Shown: positions 1 to 7,044, numbered from the stretch's first letter. The stretch: 10,726 bases of DNA from Anaerolineae bacterium (GCA_025454565.1 JALOOE010000265.1:1-10726), one strand, 5' to 3'. Notes: a model not told the origin generated them from the sequence alone. A program made the numbers and translations.

Positions 1-1
1 A

Positions 2-718
2 GGCCACTATGCGCGCGTGCGCCGCGATGCATTGGGTCATTACCAGCTCTGGCGCGGCGTCGATCGGGCCAAGGATCAATCCTACGTGCTCAGCGTGCTG
101 GGCCAGGCCGACCTCGACCAGGTGCTCTTCCCGGCCGGCGAGTATACCAAACCGCAGGTGCGCGTCCTGGCTGCCGAGCGCGGCCTGCCGACCGCATCCC
201 GTGTTGACAGCCAGGACCTCTGCTTCGTCGCGGACGGCGATTATCGCCGTTTCCTGGCCAATCACGCGCCTGAAGCGGTGCAGGCCGGCCCGATCTTCGA
301 CACGCGCGGCCGCCGGCTCGGCACGCACCACGGTTTGCCGGCGTATACGATCGGCCAGCGCAGCGGGCTGGGCATCGCCGCACCGCAGCCGCTATACGTG
401 TTGGCGCTCGACAAGGCGCGCAATGCGCTGATCGTCGGCACGGGGGATGAGTTGGGCCGCACCTGGCTGCGCACCGGCACGGTCAACTGGGTGGGTGGCT
501 CGCCGCCATCCGGTCCGTTCAGCGCCGATGTGCAGATCCGCTACCGGGCGCATCCGGCGCCCGCGCGGGTGACGCCGAACGCTGACGGCGCGGCGGAAGT
601 GCGGTTCGTCAGCCCCTTGCGGGACATCACACCGGGGCAAGCCGCCGTGTTCTACGATGGCGAGATCTGTCTGGGCGGCGGCATCATCGCCGAAGTCGCC
701 ACAGAGGAGCGAGCATGA
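2..718 (+). CDS. mnmA: tRNA-specific 2-thiouridylase MnmA, 5'-truncated by window edge
   Basis: MnmA installs the 2-thio group on the wobble uridine (U34) of tRNA Lys, Glu and Gln, taking sulfur from a persulfide relay and activating the base with ATP. The open frame enters at base 2 as GHYARV, the family's TGHYARV segment, so the gene starts outside the window and the GTG at 17 is not the start. Visible hallmarks are YQLWRGVDRAKDQSYVL, the SQDLCFV segment whose Cys (codon 221-223) corresponds to the second catalytic cysteine, YTIGQRSGLGI, and the C-terminal beta-barrel ending in LRDITPGQAAVFYDGEICLGGG. The PP-loop ATPase half and the first catalytic Cys lie upstream. About 238 residues are seen of a usual 350-370. 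Its stop overlaps the next start (ATGA), implying translational coupling. The identification is firm. Confidence 0.95.
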   Translation, partial: GHYARVRRDALGHYQLWRGVDRAKDQSYVLSVLGQADLDQVLFPAGEYTKPQVRVLAAERGLPTASRVDSQDLCFVADGDYRRFLANHAPEAVQAGPIFDTRGRRLGTHHGLPAYTIGQRSGLGIAAPQPLYVLALDKARNALIVGTGDELGRTWLRTGTVNWVGGSPPSGPFSADVQIRYRAHPAPARVTPNADGAAEVRFVSPLRDITPGQAAVFYDGEICLGGGIIAEVATEERA

Positions 719-1038
719 TCGAACCTGCGCTTGACGTGCTGCTCTCCCCCACGCTCTGGCTGTGCGCGGGGCTGGGGCTGGCGTGCGGCCTGCTCTTCCA
801 CATCTGGCGCGGGGGAGGGTGGCGCTGGTTGCTGGTAGATTTTCTTGCGGGCGTGGTGGGCTTCGGTGTGGGACAGACGGCCGGCACGCTGTTGCGGATT
901 GATCGGTTGTTGATCGGGCAGGTGCAGGTCGTGCCGGGCATCCTCGGTGCGGTGGTGTTTCTCCTGGGCATCCGACTCATTGTACCGGGCGGGATGGGGC
1001 GCAAAGCGCCGGTTGCCGCCCCGAGGCGTCGCGTCTGA
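715..1038 (+). CDS. small three-helix membrane protein of unknown function
   Basis: This 107-residue protein begins at the ATG that overlaps the mnmA stop by four bases, so it is probably co-transcribed and coupled. Hydrophobic segments lie at about residues 12-31, 38-58 and 66-88. The connecting stretches are short (HIWRGGGWR; LRIDRLLIG) and the tail is basic and Pro/Arg-rich (RKAPVAAPRRRV), which suggests a cytoplasmic C-terminus. The glycine-rich second helix (FLAGVVGFGVGQTAG) and compact size recall the GlsB/YeaQ/YmgE transglycosylase-associated family or other small integral membrane proteins, but I see no decisive motif. No catalytic residues are apparent. The gene is supported by the overlap and by codon use like its neighbours. 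The function is unknown. Confidence 0.75.
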   Translation: MIEPALDVLLSPTLWLCAGLGLACGLLFHIWRGGGWRWLLVDFLAGVVGFGVGQTAGTLLRIDRLLIGQVQVVPGILGAVVFLLGIRLIVPGGMGRKAPVAAPRRRV

Positions 1039-1066
1039 ATGACCGTGAGGCGGCTCAATTTCCTTC

Positions 1067-1095
1067 TTGCAGGATCGTTTGCTTTGTGCTACACT
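1067..1095 (+). promoter_or_regulatory. sigma-70-type promoter with extended -10
   Basis: TTGCAG at 1067-1072 and TACACT at 1090-1095 are separated by 17 bases. The TG at 1087-1088 gives an extended -10 (TGC-TACACT). It lies 22 bases before the ATG at 1118. A transcript starting near 1102 would exclude the earlier TTG at 1067 as a translation start. It probably drives the two small membrane-protein genes downstream. The assignment is by consensus matching only. Confidence 0.5.
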
Positions 1096-1117
1096 GTTGA
1101 CGTTTGGAGGTCGCGCT

Positions 1118-1426
1118 ATGCCGTCGCTTGCCCTTATCGCCGCACGTGACATCTCGATCATCATCCTCGCAGTATCGTCCATCATCGTGATGGCGCTGCT
1201 GTCAGTATTGATCGTCCAGACCGTGCGACTGTCCCGAATGTTGCGCGATGAGATTTTGCCGATGCTAGAGGCGACCCAGGAGACGCTGGGCACCATGCGC
1301 GGCACGGCGACCTTCATGGGTGATCACATGGTGCAGCCCGTTGTGAAAGCGTCTAGCTATGCCTACGGCATGAGGTCTGCGCTGCGCACGCTGTTGAGCG
1401 GCCAGCCTTCCGGTGGGCGCAAATAG
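1118..1426 (+). CDS. small membrane-anchored protein with DUF948-like architecture
   Basis: The start is set at ATG 1118 because a GGAGG ribosome binding site sits at 1106-1110 and a promoter ends just upstream; the in-frame TTG at 1067 lies within that promoter. The product is 102 residues. It has a short N-terminus, one strong transmembrane helix at about residues 11-33 (ISIIILAVSSIIVMALLSVLIV), then an amphipathic, probably helical stretch (RLSRMLRDEILPMLEATQETLGTMRGTATFMGDHMVQPVVK). This layout is typical of DUF948-type proteins, which often sit next to YtxH-like genes in stress-associated operons, as here. The basic tail is GGRK. I see no enzymatic motif. The family assignment rests on architecture and context rather than on a diagnostic signature. 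Confidence 0.75.
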   Translation: MPSLALIAARDISIIILAVSSIIVMALLSVLIVQTVRLSRMLRDEILPMLEATQETLGTMRGTATFMGDHMVQPVVKASSYAYGMRSALRTLLSGQPSGGRK

Positions 1427-1450
1427 GATCAAGAAAGGAGCGTGTGGTAA

Positions 1451-1648
1451 ATGAAAGCGGCAATCCTGTTTCTGTTGGGTATCGTGCTTGGGGCCGCTGT
1501 CGGCGCTTTGACAGCGCTGCTGCTCACCCCGTATTCGGGCGAGGAACTGCGCAAGCAGATCGGCGACAAAGGTCAGGAGTTCGGCAGCCAAATCGAACAG
1601 TATTCCGATCGCGCTCAGTCGAAGATCAGCAAGCCCGCTGCGGCGTAA
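1451..1648 (+). CDS. YtxH-like small membrane protein
   Basis: This 65-residue protein has an N-terminal glycine/alanine-rich transmembrane helix followed by the characteristic LLLTPYSGEELRKQI segment; YtxH proteins typically read LLxAPxSGxExR at this point. A hydrophilic helical tail (GQEFGSQIEQYSDRAQSKISK) follows. YtxH proteins are small envelope or general-stress proteins of unclear biochemical role. A GAAAGGAG ribosome binding site lies at 1433-1440, and only 24 bases separate the gene from the preceding stop, so the two form an operon. A strong terminator follows at 1679. The family call is fairly secure. The function is not. Confidence 0.85.
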   Translation: MKAAILFLLGIVLGAAVGALTALLLTPYSGEELRKQIGDKGQEFGSQIEQYSDRAQSKISKPAAA

Positions 1649-1678
1649 GAACCTCGCTGGATAATCAACCGAGTGCAT

Positions 1679-1719
1679 GAAGCTGGAAGCCGATTACGTC
1701 GGCTCCCAGCTTCTCTTTT
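1679..1719 (+). terminator. rho-independent terminator after the YtxH-like gene
   Basis: An inverted repeat pairs 1679-1693 with 1699-1713: GAAGCTGG with CCAGCTTC, one A/C mismatch, then AGCCGA with TCGGCT, around a TTACG loop. TCTTTT follows directly at 1714-1719. This is the classic + strand form. On the opposite strand there is no T-run after the stem, so it serves the + operon and sits between convergent genes. The minus-strand nnr stop codon at 1722-1724 lies immediately beyond it. Confidence 0.85.
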
Positions 1720-1721
1720 GT

Positions 1722-3536
1722 TCAGCGCCCCAGGTAGAGATGGCGCAATGCTTCGGGCAGACGGCTGATGACGTCGCGCGCGACCACGCCGGCAATACTG
1801 ACGTCACGCTGGACGATCATCCCGGCGTGCCCGTGCAGGTAGGCGGCGCAGACCGCCGCCTCATAAGGCGGTAAGCCCTGCGCCAGCATCGCAACAATGG
1901 CCCCGGCCAGGACATCTCCGCTGCCGGCCGTGGCCAGCACGGGCAGCGCGAACGGCAGCACGCCGGTGCGGCCGCCCGGTTCCGCGATCACCGTGTGCGC
2001 GCCCTTCAACAGCACCACATGGCCCCACATTGCCGCGTGGCGCCGCGCCGTCTCGATGCGCCGGGCGTTGATTTCGGCGGGGCTGCTGCCCATGAGACGC
2101 GCCATTTCGCCCGGATGCGGCGTCAAAATCGACTGCGGCGGTAGGCGCGCCGGCCAGTCAGGTTCAGCCGCGAGCAGGTTGAGCGCATCGGCGTCGACCA
2201 CGATCCGTCCCCGCCATCCCTCTTTATCCAATCCCTCCGGCCCGAAGAGCGCGGCGACGAACTCCCGCGCGCCGGCCTGCGTGGTCAAACCTGGCCCGAT
2301 CAGCAGCGCATTGTAGCTTGATAGCGCCGAAACGAGCCTTGCAACCCCGTCTGCAGTGTGGACGCCCTCCGGCCCCGGCAGCGGCAGCCATGTGATTTCG
2401 GGCAGGGCGCCCGCTAGTACGGCGTGCAGCGGGGCCGGGATCGCCAGCGTGACCAGGCCGGCGCCCGCGTGCGCGGCGGCCGAGCTGCTCAGATACGCTG
2501 CGCCGGTGTAGTTGAGCGAGCCGGCGGCGATCATAGCCCGGCCGAAGGAGCCCTTATGCGCGTCCGCCCGCCGCAACGGGAGCCACCCACTGACCTGCCG
2601 GGGTTGGATCAGCTCGGTCTGGATCTCCTGGCTCAGCTCCGGTGAGACGCCGATATCAGCGACCGTGAGCAGGCCGCAGGCGACCGCGCCCGGATGTTGT
2701 AGGTGCCCCCATTTCGGGAAGCCGAACGTGATCGTCGCATCGGCGGCCAGCGTGGCCGGGTCCATCGCGCCCGTGTCGCAGTTCAGCCCGCTCGGACAAT
2801 CCACCGCCAGGATCGACGGATGCGGAAAAGGAGTCGCGAACTCCGCCTCGTTGTCCTCCCACTCGTCCCACGCGTCGTCGTCCGGCCCGTCTGCCTCTTC
2901 GTCGAAGTCATCTTCGCCGAATTCTTCCGGAAACAACTCGTCCAACGGGGCGTTCCCTGCGGGCGCGTTCGGTCGGATATCGGCGCCCAGCGCCATCGCC
3001 TCCATGATCGGGAAGCGTGGCATGCCGAGCGCAAAGCCATCGGACTCGTCGATCGGCGGCTGGCGTCGCGCGTTCAGCTCCTCCCGGGCGATGGCCAGCA
3101 GCTCGGCCAATGTGCCGTCGATGGGCCGCGCCGCGCCCGTGCCCAGCAGCGCGTCAATCACCAGATCGGTGCTGCGTAGCTCCTCTCGCAGTTTGGCGAA
3201 GCCGGGATCGTTGTCAGCGTACAAAATGGTGATGCCGCGGCGTTTACGCTTGAGCTGCCGGAATAGCTGATCCCCCTTCGTGTCTCGCTTCCAGACGTAG
3301 ATGGCGACCGGATGGCCGATTTGCATCAACTCTCGTGCGGCAACCAGCCCATCGCCGCCGTTGTTGCCCGGTCCAATCAGCAGCAGGATGGGCTGGTCTG
3401 CTTCGGGCGCCATCAGTGCGTGGCTGATGTTGGCGATCGCGCTGCCGGCCATCTCCATCATCACGGCATAGGACTGGCCGCCGGAATCCGCCGCCTGTTC
3501 GATGCGGCGCATCTCTTCGACATTGACGATTTTCAT
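1722..3536 (-). CDS. nnr: bifunctional NAD(P)H-hydrate epimerase / ADP-dependent NAD(P)H-hydrate dehydratase
   Basis: Nnr repairs hydrated NAD(P)H. The N-terminal half interconverts the R and S epimers; the C-terminal kinase-like half dehydrates the S form using ADP. Epimerase domain: GPGNNGGDG at residues 55-63, DALLGTG at 128-134 and DCPSG at 246-250. Dehydratase domain (about 310-604): HKGSFGR 327-333, GPGL 414-417, DADALN 448-453, TPHPGEMARL 472-481, LKGAHT 510-515 and AGSGDVLAG 537-545 with the catalytic-type Asp541. Both active sites look intact. The protein is 604 residues, about 90 longer than the roughly 515 of E. coli. The excess is a segment at about 155-238 with an extremely acidic core (20 Asp/Glu in 35 residues) placed between the DALLGTG and DCPSG motifs. 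The ATG overlaps the stop of the upstream CcmC-like gene by four bases, so the two are one operon. The function is firm. The role of the insertion is unknown. Confidence 0.95.
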   Translation of the reverse strand: MKIVNVEEMRRIEQAADSGGQSYAVMMEMAGSAIANISHALMAPEADQPILLLIGPGNNGGDGLVAARELMQIGHPVAIYVWKRDTKGDQLFRQLKRKRRGITILYADNDPGFAKLREELRSTDLVIDALLGTGAARPIDGTLAELLAIAREELNARRQPPIDESDGFALGMPRFPIMEAMALGADIRPNAPAGNAPLDELFPEEFGEDDFDEEADGPDDDAWDEWEDNEAEFATPFPHPSILAVDCPSGLNCDTGAMDPATLAADATITFGFPKWGHLQHPGAVACGLLTVADIGVSPELSQEIQTELIQPRQVSGWLPLRRADAHKGSFGRAMIAAGSLNYTGAAYLSSSAAAHAGAGLVTLAIPAPLHAVLAGALPEITWLPLPGPEGVHTADGVARLVSALSSYNALLIGPGLTTQAGAREFVAALFGPEGLDKEGWRGRIVVDADALNLLAAEPDWPARLPPQSILTPHPGEMARLMGSSPAEINARRIETARRHAAMWGHVVLLKGAHTVIAEPGGRTGVLPFALPVLATAGSGDVLAGAIVAMLAQGLPPYEAAVCAAYLHGHAGMIVQRDVSIAGVVARDVISRLPEALRHLYLGR

Positions 3537-4207
3537 GATTTACCTCGGCCTTTCGCGTTCATGCTTTCTGCCGATACTTCAAGTTCGCTCGCGTCTCGCC
3601 GCAGAACGGCCGCAGCCGTGAGCCGCCACGCTACCAGGAACATGCTCGCAACGATCGGCAGCATGAGGAACAGGTAGACCAACCGTAGCGTCGACGAGGG
3701 AGAAGTGCCGATGGGATCGAGAGGGTGACGGAGTACGCCCGTGCGCTCGATCAAGAAAAACACAGTGAGGCCCAACAGAAGATTGGCGACGGCGGTGAAA
3801 CGTCCGCTGTCCACCAACCACGTAACTGCGATGACGATCAGGCCTGCTGCGGCCACTTGCAGCGTCATGGTGACGCGCGGCTCGCCCCAGGCGATCCATG
3901 GCCCCCAGGTGAGCCGCGTGGCGGGCATGCTGACGATGAAATGCGCCAGCCAGAAGCCGCAGCCGCTCCACAACAGCGCCTGGCTCCAACGTAGCGCTCG
4001 CAGGTTCGGCCGGATCAGATAGGCTGCGCCGGCGAGGGCTGCCGCCCAGAAGCCGATCATGCCGGCCCGGCTCAATGCGCCGTGGAGATAGACGAGCTTG
4101 ATGATCTGGCCCAGGGTCTTCTCGGCGGGCATCAGCGCCAACACGAGTGTTGCAACCAGGGTGCACAGGCCGATAAGCGGCCAGAAACGACGACGAATAT
4201 CGAGCAT
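3533..4207 (-). CDS. CcmC/CcsA-like cytochrome c assembly membrane protein, divergent
   Basis: The start is set at the ATG at 4207, giving 224 residues (MLDIRRRFW...). The open frame continues back to 4285, but that would place the start upstream of the promoter and lacks a ribosome binding site. The protein has about six hydrophobic segments: residues 9-27, 48-65, 77-95, 112-132, 137-154 and 174-198. Features shared with the heme-handling CcmC/CcsA family (Cytochrome_C_asm) are YLHG (His42), the Trp-rich WGPWIAWGEPR at 101-111 in the place of the usual WGxWWxWDxR, and LRHP (His161). His42 and His161 match the positions of the axial heme ligands. The Trp-rich loop lacks the usual Asp and second adjacent Trp. 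No ccmA, ccmB, ccmE or ccmF gene is nearby; it is instead operonic with nnr. It may be a heme-binding or heme-exporting homologue or a repurposed relative. Family moderately sure, function unsure. Confidence 0.6.
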   Translation of the reverse strand: MLDIRRRFWPLIGLCTLVATLVLALMPAEKTLGQIIKLVYLHGALSRAGMIGFWAAALAGAAYLIRPNLRALRWSQALLWSGCGFWLAHFIVSMPATRLTWGPWIAWGEPRVTMTLQVAAAGLIVIAVTWLVDSGRFTAVANLLLGLTVFFLIERTGVLRHPLDPIGTSPSSTLRLVYLFLMLPIVASMFLVAWRLTAAAVLRRDASELEVSAESMNAKGRGKS

Positions 4208-4240
4208 GATAGGGCCTGCTTGACTCAGTAAAGTGCGATC

Positions 4241-4269
4241 ATCATAACCGAAATCGACGCCAGCGACAA
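4241..4269 (-). promoter_or_regulatory. promoter for the CcmC-like/nnr operon
   Basis: Read on the minus strand, TTGTCG (4269-4264) and TATGAT (4246-4241) are 17 bases apart. Transcription would begin near 4234, leaving a leader of about 27 bases before the ATG at 4207. This supports the shorter start for the CcmC-like gene. The -10 matches five of six consensus bases; the -35 matches only its TTG. Confidence 0.5.
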
Positions 4270-4311
4270 ACAGCAAGCTGAGCATCTACTGTCTGGTGAA
4301 TGCCCCGTTGC

Positions 4312-4340
4312 TTGGCCTGCGACACGCTTCGTGGTATGAT
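4312..4340 (+). promoter_or_regulatory. promoter for the YfhO-like gene, extended -10
   Basis: TTGGCC (4312-4317) and TATGAT (4335-4340) have a 17-base spacer, and the TGG before the -10 makes it an extended -10 element. Transcription would begin near 4347, about 55 bases before the ATG at 4402. Together with the minus-strand promoter at 4241-4269, this makes the interval a divergent control region; both -10 elements read TATGAT. Confidence 0.6.
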
Positions 4341-4401
4341 CTGCGTCGTGCGACCTGTTTCCGCAGCACATGGATGTCTTGATCGAAAGGATAGGCCGCC
4401 G

Positions 4402-6903
4402 ATGGGCTGGCTCCTGTTGATAGTCGCCGGTGTGGCTGTTTGGGGTGTGACGCTGGCCGCATACCGGCGCAGCCGGCTGCGCACGCCGTGGCATCGCGAT
4501 GTCGCCGCCTTGGGACTGTTGGCACTGGCAACGTTGGGCTTCTTCTGGCGCGTTGTTGCCGGGCAGAACTGGATGCCGGCCGATGGCGGCGATCTCGTCT
4601 CCTTCCTTTTCCCCACCTATCGTTTTGCCGCCGCAACGCTGAGCGCCGGCGCATGGCCGCTCTGGAACGCGGGCCTCTATGGCGGCGCGCCGCATATCGG
4701 CGATATCCAGGCCGGCTTCCTCTATCCGCCGAACCTGCTTCTCTTTCTGTTGCGGCCCGACTTCCCATACGCCGCGCTCCAGTGGCTCAGCATGGCGCAC
4801 ATCTGGTTCGCCGGCGCAGGGATGTACCTGCTGCTGGCGCGTGGCCTGCACGTGCGGCGCGTGGCCGCGCTGACCGCCGCGCTGGCGTTCATGTTCTCCG
4901 ATAGCTTCATCACGCACTTCGGTAATCTGAACCTCAACGCCGTGGCAAGCTGGCTGCCGTGGGTGTTTTGGGCGTATTGCTGGAAGCTGGATGCCGGAAG
5001 GGAGCGGGGGACTGGAGGAATGGAGGAATCAGCGGAGTTCGCCGATTCGCCATTCGCTGCTTCGCTGCTTCGTCGCCTCCCTGGCGCGGCACTTGCAGGC
5101 ATTCTGCTCGCCGTCGCGACGCTGGCGGGTCACATCCAGGCCACCCTCTTCATCATGCTGGCGCTTGTGATCTACACCGCGCTGTGGCTCTGGCTGCACC
5201 GTGCGGAGCCACAAGGGGGACGCCGCGCCGCGCTCGCCCTTGTTTGCTTGTCTGTCTGTTTCCTTGTCTCCCTCCTCCTGACTGCGCCGATCCTGCTCCC
5301 GTCGCTTGAACTTGCCGGCAACACGGCGCGCATGAACTGGAATTACGCGCAGGCGGGCGGCTATTCGCTGGCGCCGGCGCAGTGGATCGGCTTGCTGATC
5401 CCCGGCTTTTTTGGTCGCGGCCCGCAGTTCCACTGGGGATTGTGGCCGCGCGTGGAGGTGGGCTATCTCGGCATCCTGCCCCTGATCCTGGCCGGGCTGG
5501 CGCTGGCGCTCCGTCGAGATCGGCGCACCTGGCTCTGGGCTGGGATGGCCGCGGCCAGCTTCCTGCTGGCGCTCGGCACGCATGCCATCGTGCACGGCTG
5601 GCTGACGCTGCTGCCGGGCTTCGGCCAGTTGCGCGCGCCGGCGCGCCTGGTGCTGTTGACCGATTTCGCGCTGGCGATCCTGGCGGCGATCGGGCTGGAT
5701 GCGACGCTGCGCGCGTTTGATGCGCGCGCACGCGCCGCGTTCGAGCGGGCCTGGCGCTGGGTGGGCTACACGACCGCCGCGGTGTGGGCGGTCGGCGTGC
5801 CGCTGGCCTATCTCACCCTGCTCCTGACGCAGGATCGCGAGCCGGGGATCATCAGCCGCGTCTCCGTGACCCTGATCGCGGTGTTGTCGTTCGCAGGGCT
5901 GCTGGCAGCCAGCTTCCTGTGGTTGAGCGCGCGCCGCGGCGAGTGGGCGCAGTTGACCACGCTCGGCTGGCTGGCGGCCGGACTGGTATTCGTGGATGTG
6001 GCCAGCCTCGCCGCCTACCAGGATCTCGGCAACCGCGATCCGAGCTTGAGTTACAACCAGCCGGCGATCACTGCGTTCCTCAAGCAGCAGGCCGGGCCGT
6101 TCCGCATCGACACAAAAACCGCCATCGAGCGCGAATGGCAGGCGGACACGGCCCTCCTGTACGGCCTGGAGGACATCGACGGGGTGGCCAATCCACTGCT
6201 CCTGGCCGATGCCGGGCGCTATTGGGAGGAGGACATCGACGGGGTGGCGAATCCGCTGCTTCTGGCCGATGCGGGGCGCTATTGGGACGGGCTAGGCTCC
6301 CGCTCGTCGCCGCTCTACGATCTGCTCAACACCCGCTACGTGATCGTCCACAAGGATGCGCCGCTGGATCGGGACAAATTCGTCCTGGCGTTCGACGGCG
6401 ATCCGAAGCTCAACGTCTTTGAGAACAAACGCGTCCTGCCACGCGCATTCCTGGCGGGCCAGGTGCAAACCGTGCCCGACCATGAGGCGGCCTGGGCCGC
6501 GCTCCATGCGCCGGGTTTCGATCCGCGTGTCACTGCGGTCGTGGAGGGCGCGCCTGGCCTGGCGGCAGGCGGTCGCGGTCAGGTCTCAGAGATCCGCAGC
6601 AGTCCCAACCGTCTTTCGATGCAGGTGACCGCCGACGGGCCGGCGCTGCTGGCGATCAGCCAGGTGTGGTATCCGGGCTGGCAGGTCTGGATCGACGGGC
6701 GGGCGCAGGGTGCGCCGCTGCGGACGAACTACCTGTTCCAGGGCGTGCCCGTTCCGGCCGGGACGCACCAGGTTGAGCTGCGGTTTGCGCCGACGCTGTG
6801 GCGCGTCGGATGGGCGCTCGCCGGGGTCAGCGCGCTCGGGCTGATCGCTGCCGCGCTCTGGTTGTGGATCGCGCGGCGACGTTCGGATCACGAAGCCACA
6901 TAG
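4402..6903 (+). CDS. YfhO-family polytopic membrane protein (GT-C-like)
   Basis: The start is ATG 4402 (833 residues), with GAAAGGA at 4385-4391; the frame opens at 4300, but that lies upstream of the promoter. The N-terminal two thirds is multi-pass. Its first large loop (residues 57-110) reads MPADGGDLVSFLFP...PLWNAGLYGGAPHIGDIQAGFLYPPN, a hallmark of YfhO/GT-C lipid-linked sugar transferases; the Asp residues there are candidates for the catalytic acid. GHIQ (243-246) and LRAPAR (410-415) are also family-like. A soluble C-terminal part includes NTRYVIVH and WYPGWQVWIDG (756-766), then a final helix and a basic end (RRRSDHEAT). YfhO proteins are linked to glycosylation of wall or lipid-linked polymers; the substrate cannot be told here. 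Oddities: a 20-residue tandem duplication at 590-629, and a hydrophilic low-complexity loop at about 197-228. The gene stands alone in its transcript. Confidence 0.88.
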   Translation: MGWLLLIVAGVAVWGVTLAAYRRSRLRTPWHRDVAALGLLALATLGFFWRVVAGQNWMPADGGDLVSFLFPTYRFAAATLSAGAWPLWNAGLYGGAPHIGDIQAGFLYPPNLLLFLLRPDFPYAALQWLSMAHIWFAGAGMYLLLARGLHVRRVAALTAALAFMFSDSFITHFGNLNLNAVASWLPWVFWAYCWKLDAGRERGTGGMEESAEFADSPFAASLLRRLPGAALAGILLAVATLAGHIQATLFIMLALVIYTALWLWLHRAEPQGGRRAALALVCLSVCFLVSLLLTAPILLPSLELAGNTARMNWNYAQAGGYSLAPAQWIGLLIPGFFGRGPQFHWGLWPRVEVGYLGILPLILAGLALALRRDRRTWLWAGMAAASFLLALGTHAIVHGWLTLLPGFGQLRAPARLVLLTDFALAILAAIGLDATLRAFDARARAAFERAWRWVGYTTAAVWAVGVPLAYLTLLLTQDREPGIISRVSVTLIAVLSFAGLLAASFLWLSARRGEWAQLTTLGWLAAGLVFVDVASLAAYQDLGNRDPSLSYNQPAITAFLKQQAGPFRIDTKTAIEREWQADTALLYGLEDIDGVANPLLLADAGRYWEEDIDGVANPLLLADAGRYWDGLGSRSSPLYDLLNTRYVIVHKDAPLDRDKFVLAFDGDPKLNVFENKRVLPRAFLAGQVQTVPDHEAAWAALHAPGFDPRVTAVVEGAPGLAAGGRGQVSEIRSSPNRLSMQVTADGPALLAISQVWYPGWQVWIDGRAQGAPLRTNYLFQGVPVPAGTHQVELRFAPTLWRVGWALAGVSALGLIAAALWLWIARRRSDHEAT
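5013..5072 (+). repeat. word-like microrepeat tract inside the YfhO-like gene
   Basis: TGGAGGAA occurs twice in tandem (5013-5020 and 5021-5028). TTCGC then recurs at 5038, 5046, 5053 and 5061, with a truncated TTCG at 5069, at steps of 7-8 bases. The tract is in frame and encodes a hydrophilic loop between membrane segments. It resembles the intergenic word repeats near 6924-6997 and 7904-7938 more than ordinary coding sequence. Confidence 0.6.
6169..6288 (+). repeat. 60-bp tandem duplication in the YfhO-like gene
   Basis: Two adjacent 60-base units (6169-6228 and 6229-6288) encode EDIDGVANPLLLADAGRYW followed by E in the first copy and D in the second. They differ at five bases, all in third codon positions, and four of these are silent. 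The unit falls on the conserved segment after LLYGLE that precedes the LLNTRYVIV region, so a motif normally present once is present twice. Confidence 0.95.
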
Positions 6904-6923
6904 GAGCCGCACGGTGGTGCAGG

Positions 6924-6997
6924 CGAAGTACACGAAGCGCGAAGTGAGTGACATCCTGGTGGGCCAGCTTCGTGTCCTTCGTGCTTCGCATACTTCG
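6924..6997. repeat. inverted repeat built of CGAAG/CTTCG words
   Basis: The arms at 6924-6944 and 6977-6997 are inverted copies matching at 18 of 21 positions, with a 32-base spacer. Each arm contains three CGAAG (or CTTCG) words, and further CTTCG words lie at 6968 and 7010. It occupies the 141-base gap between the YfhO-like gene and the thioredoxin gene. The transcript would form a long hairpin, but no T-run follows, so it is not a standard terminator. Confidence 0.75.
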
Positions 6998-7044
6998 TCC
7001 AGCTTAGCGTCTTCGTGATCCAAAGACTTCATCGAGGTGACACG

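Noticed and set aside
2512..3270. Long + strand open frame opposite nnr
   Set aside because: It is Ser/Arg/Pro-rich with no recognisable motif and is fully antisense to a well-conserved gene; it is a shadow of high-GC coding.
4208..4285. N-terminal 26-residue extension of the CcmC-like protein
   Set aside because: It lies across the minus-strand promoter and lacks a ribosome binding site.
4300..4401. N-terminal 34-residue extension of the YfhO-like protein
   Set aside because: It overlaps the promoter, contains no membrane or family signature and has no ribosome binding site; ATG 4402 is supported.
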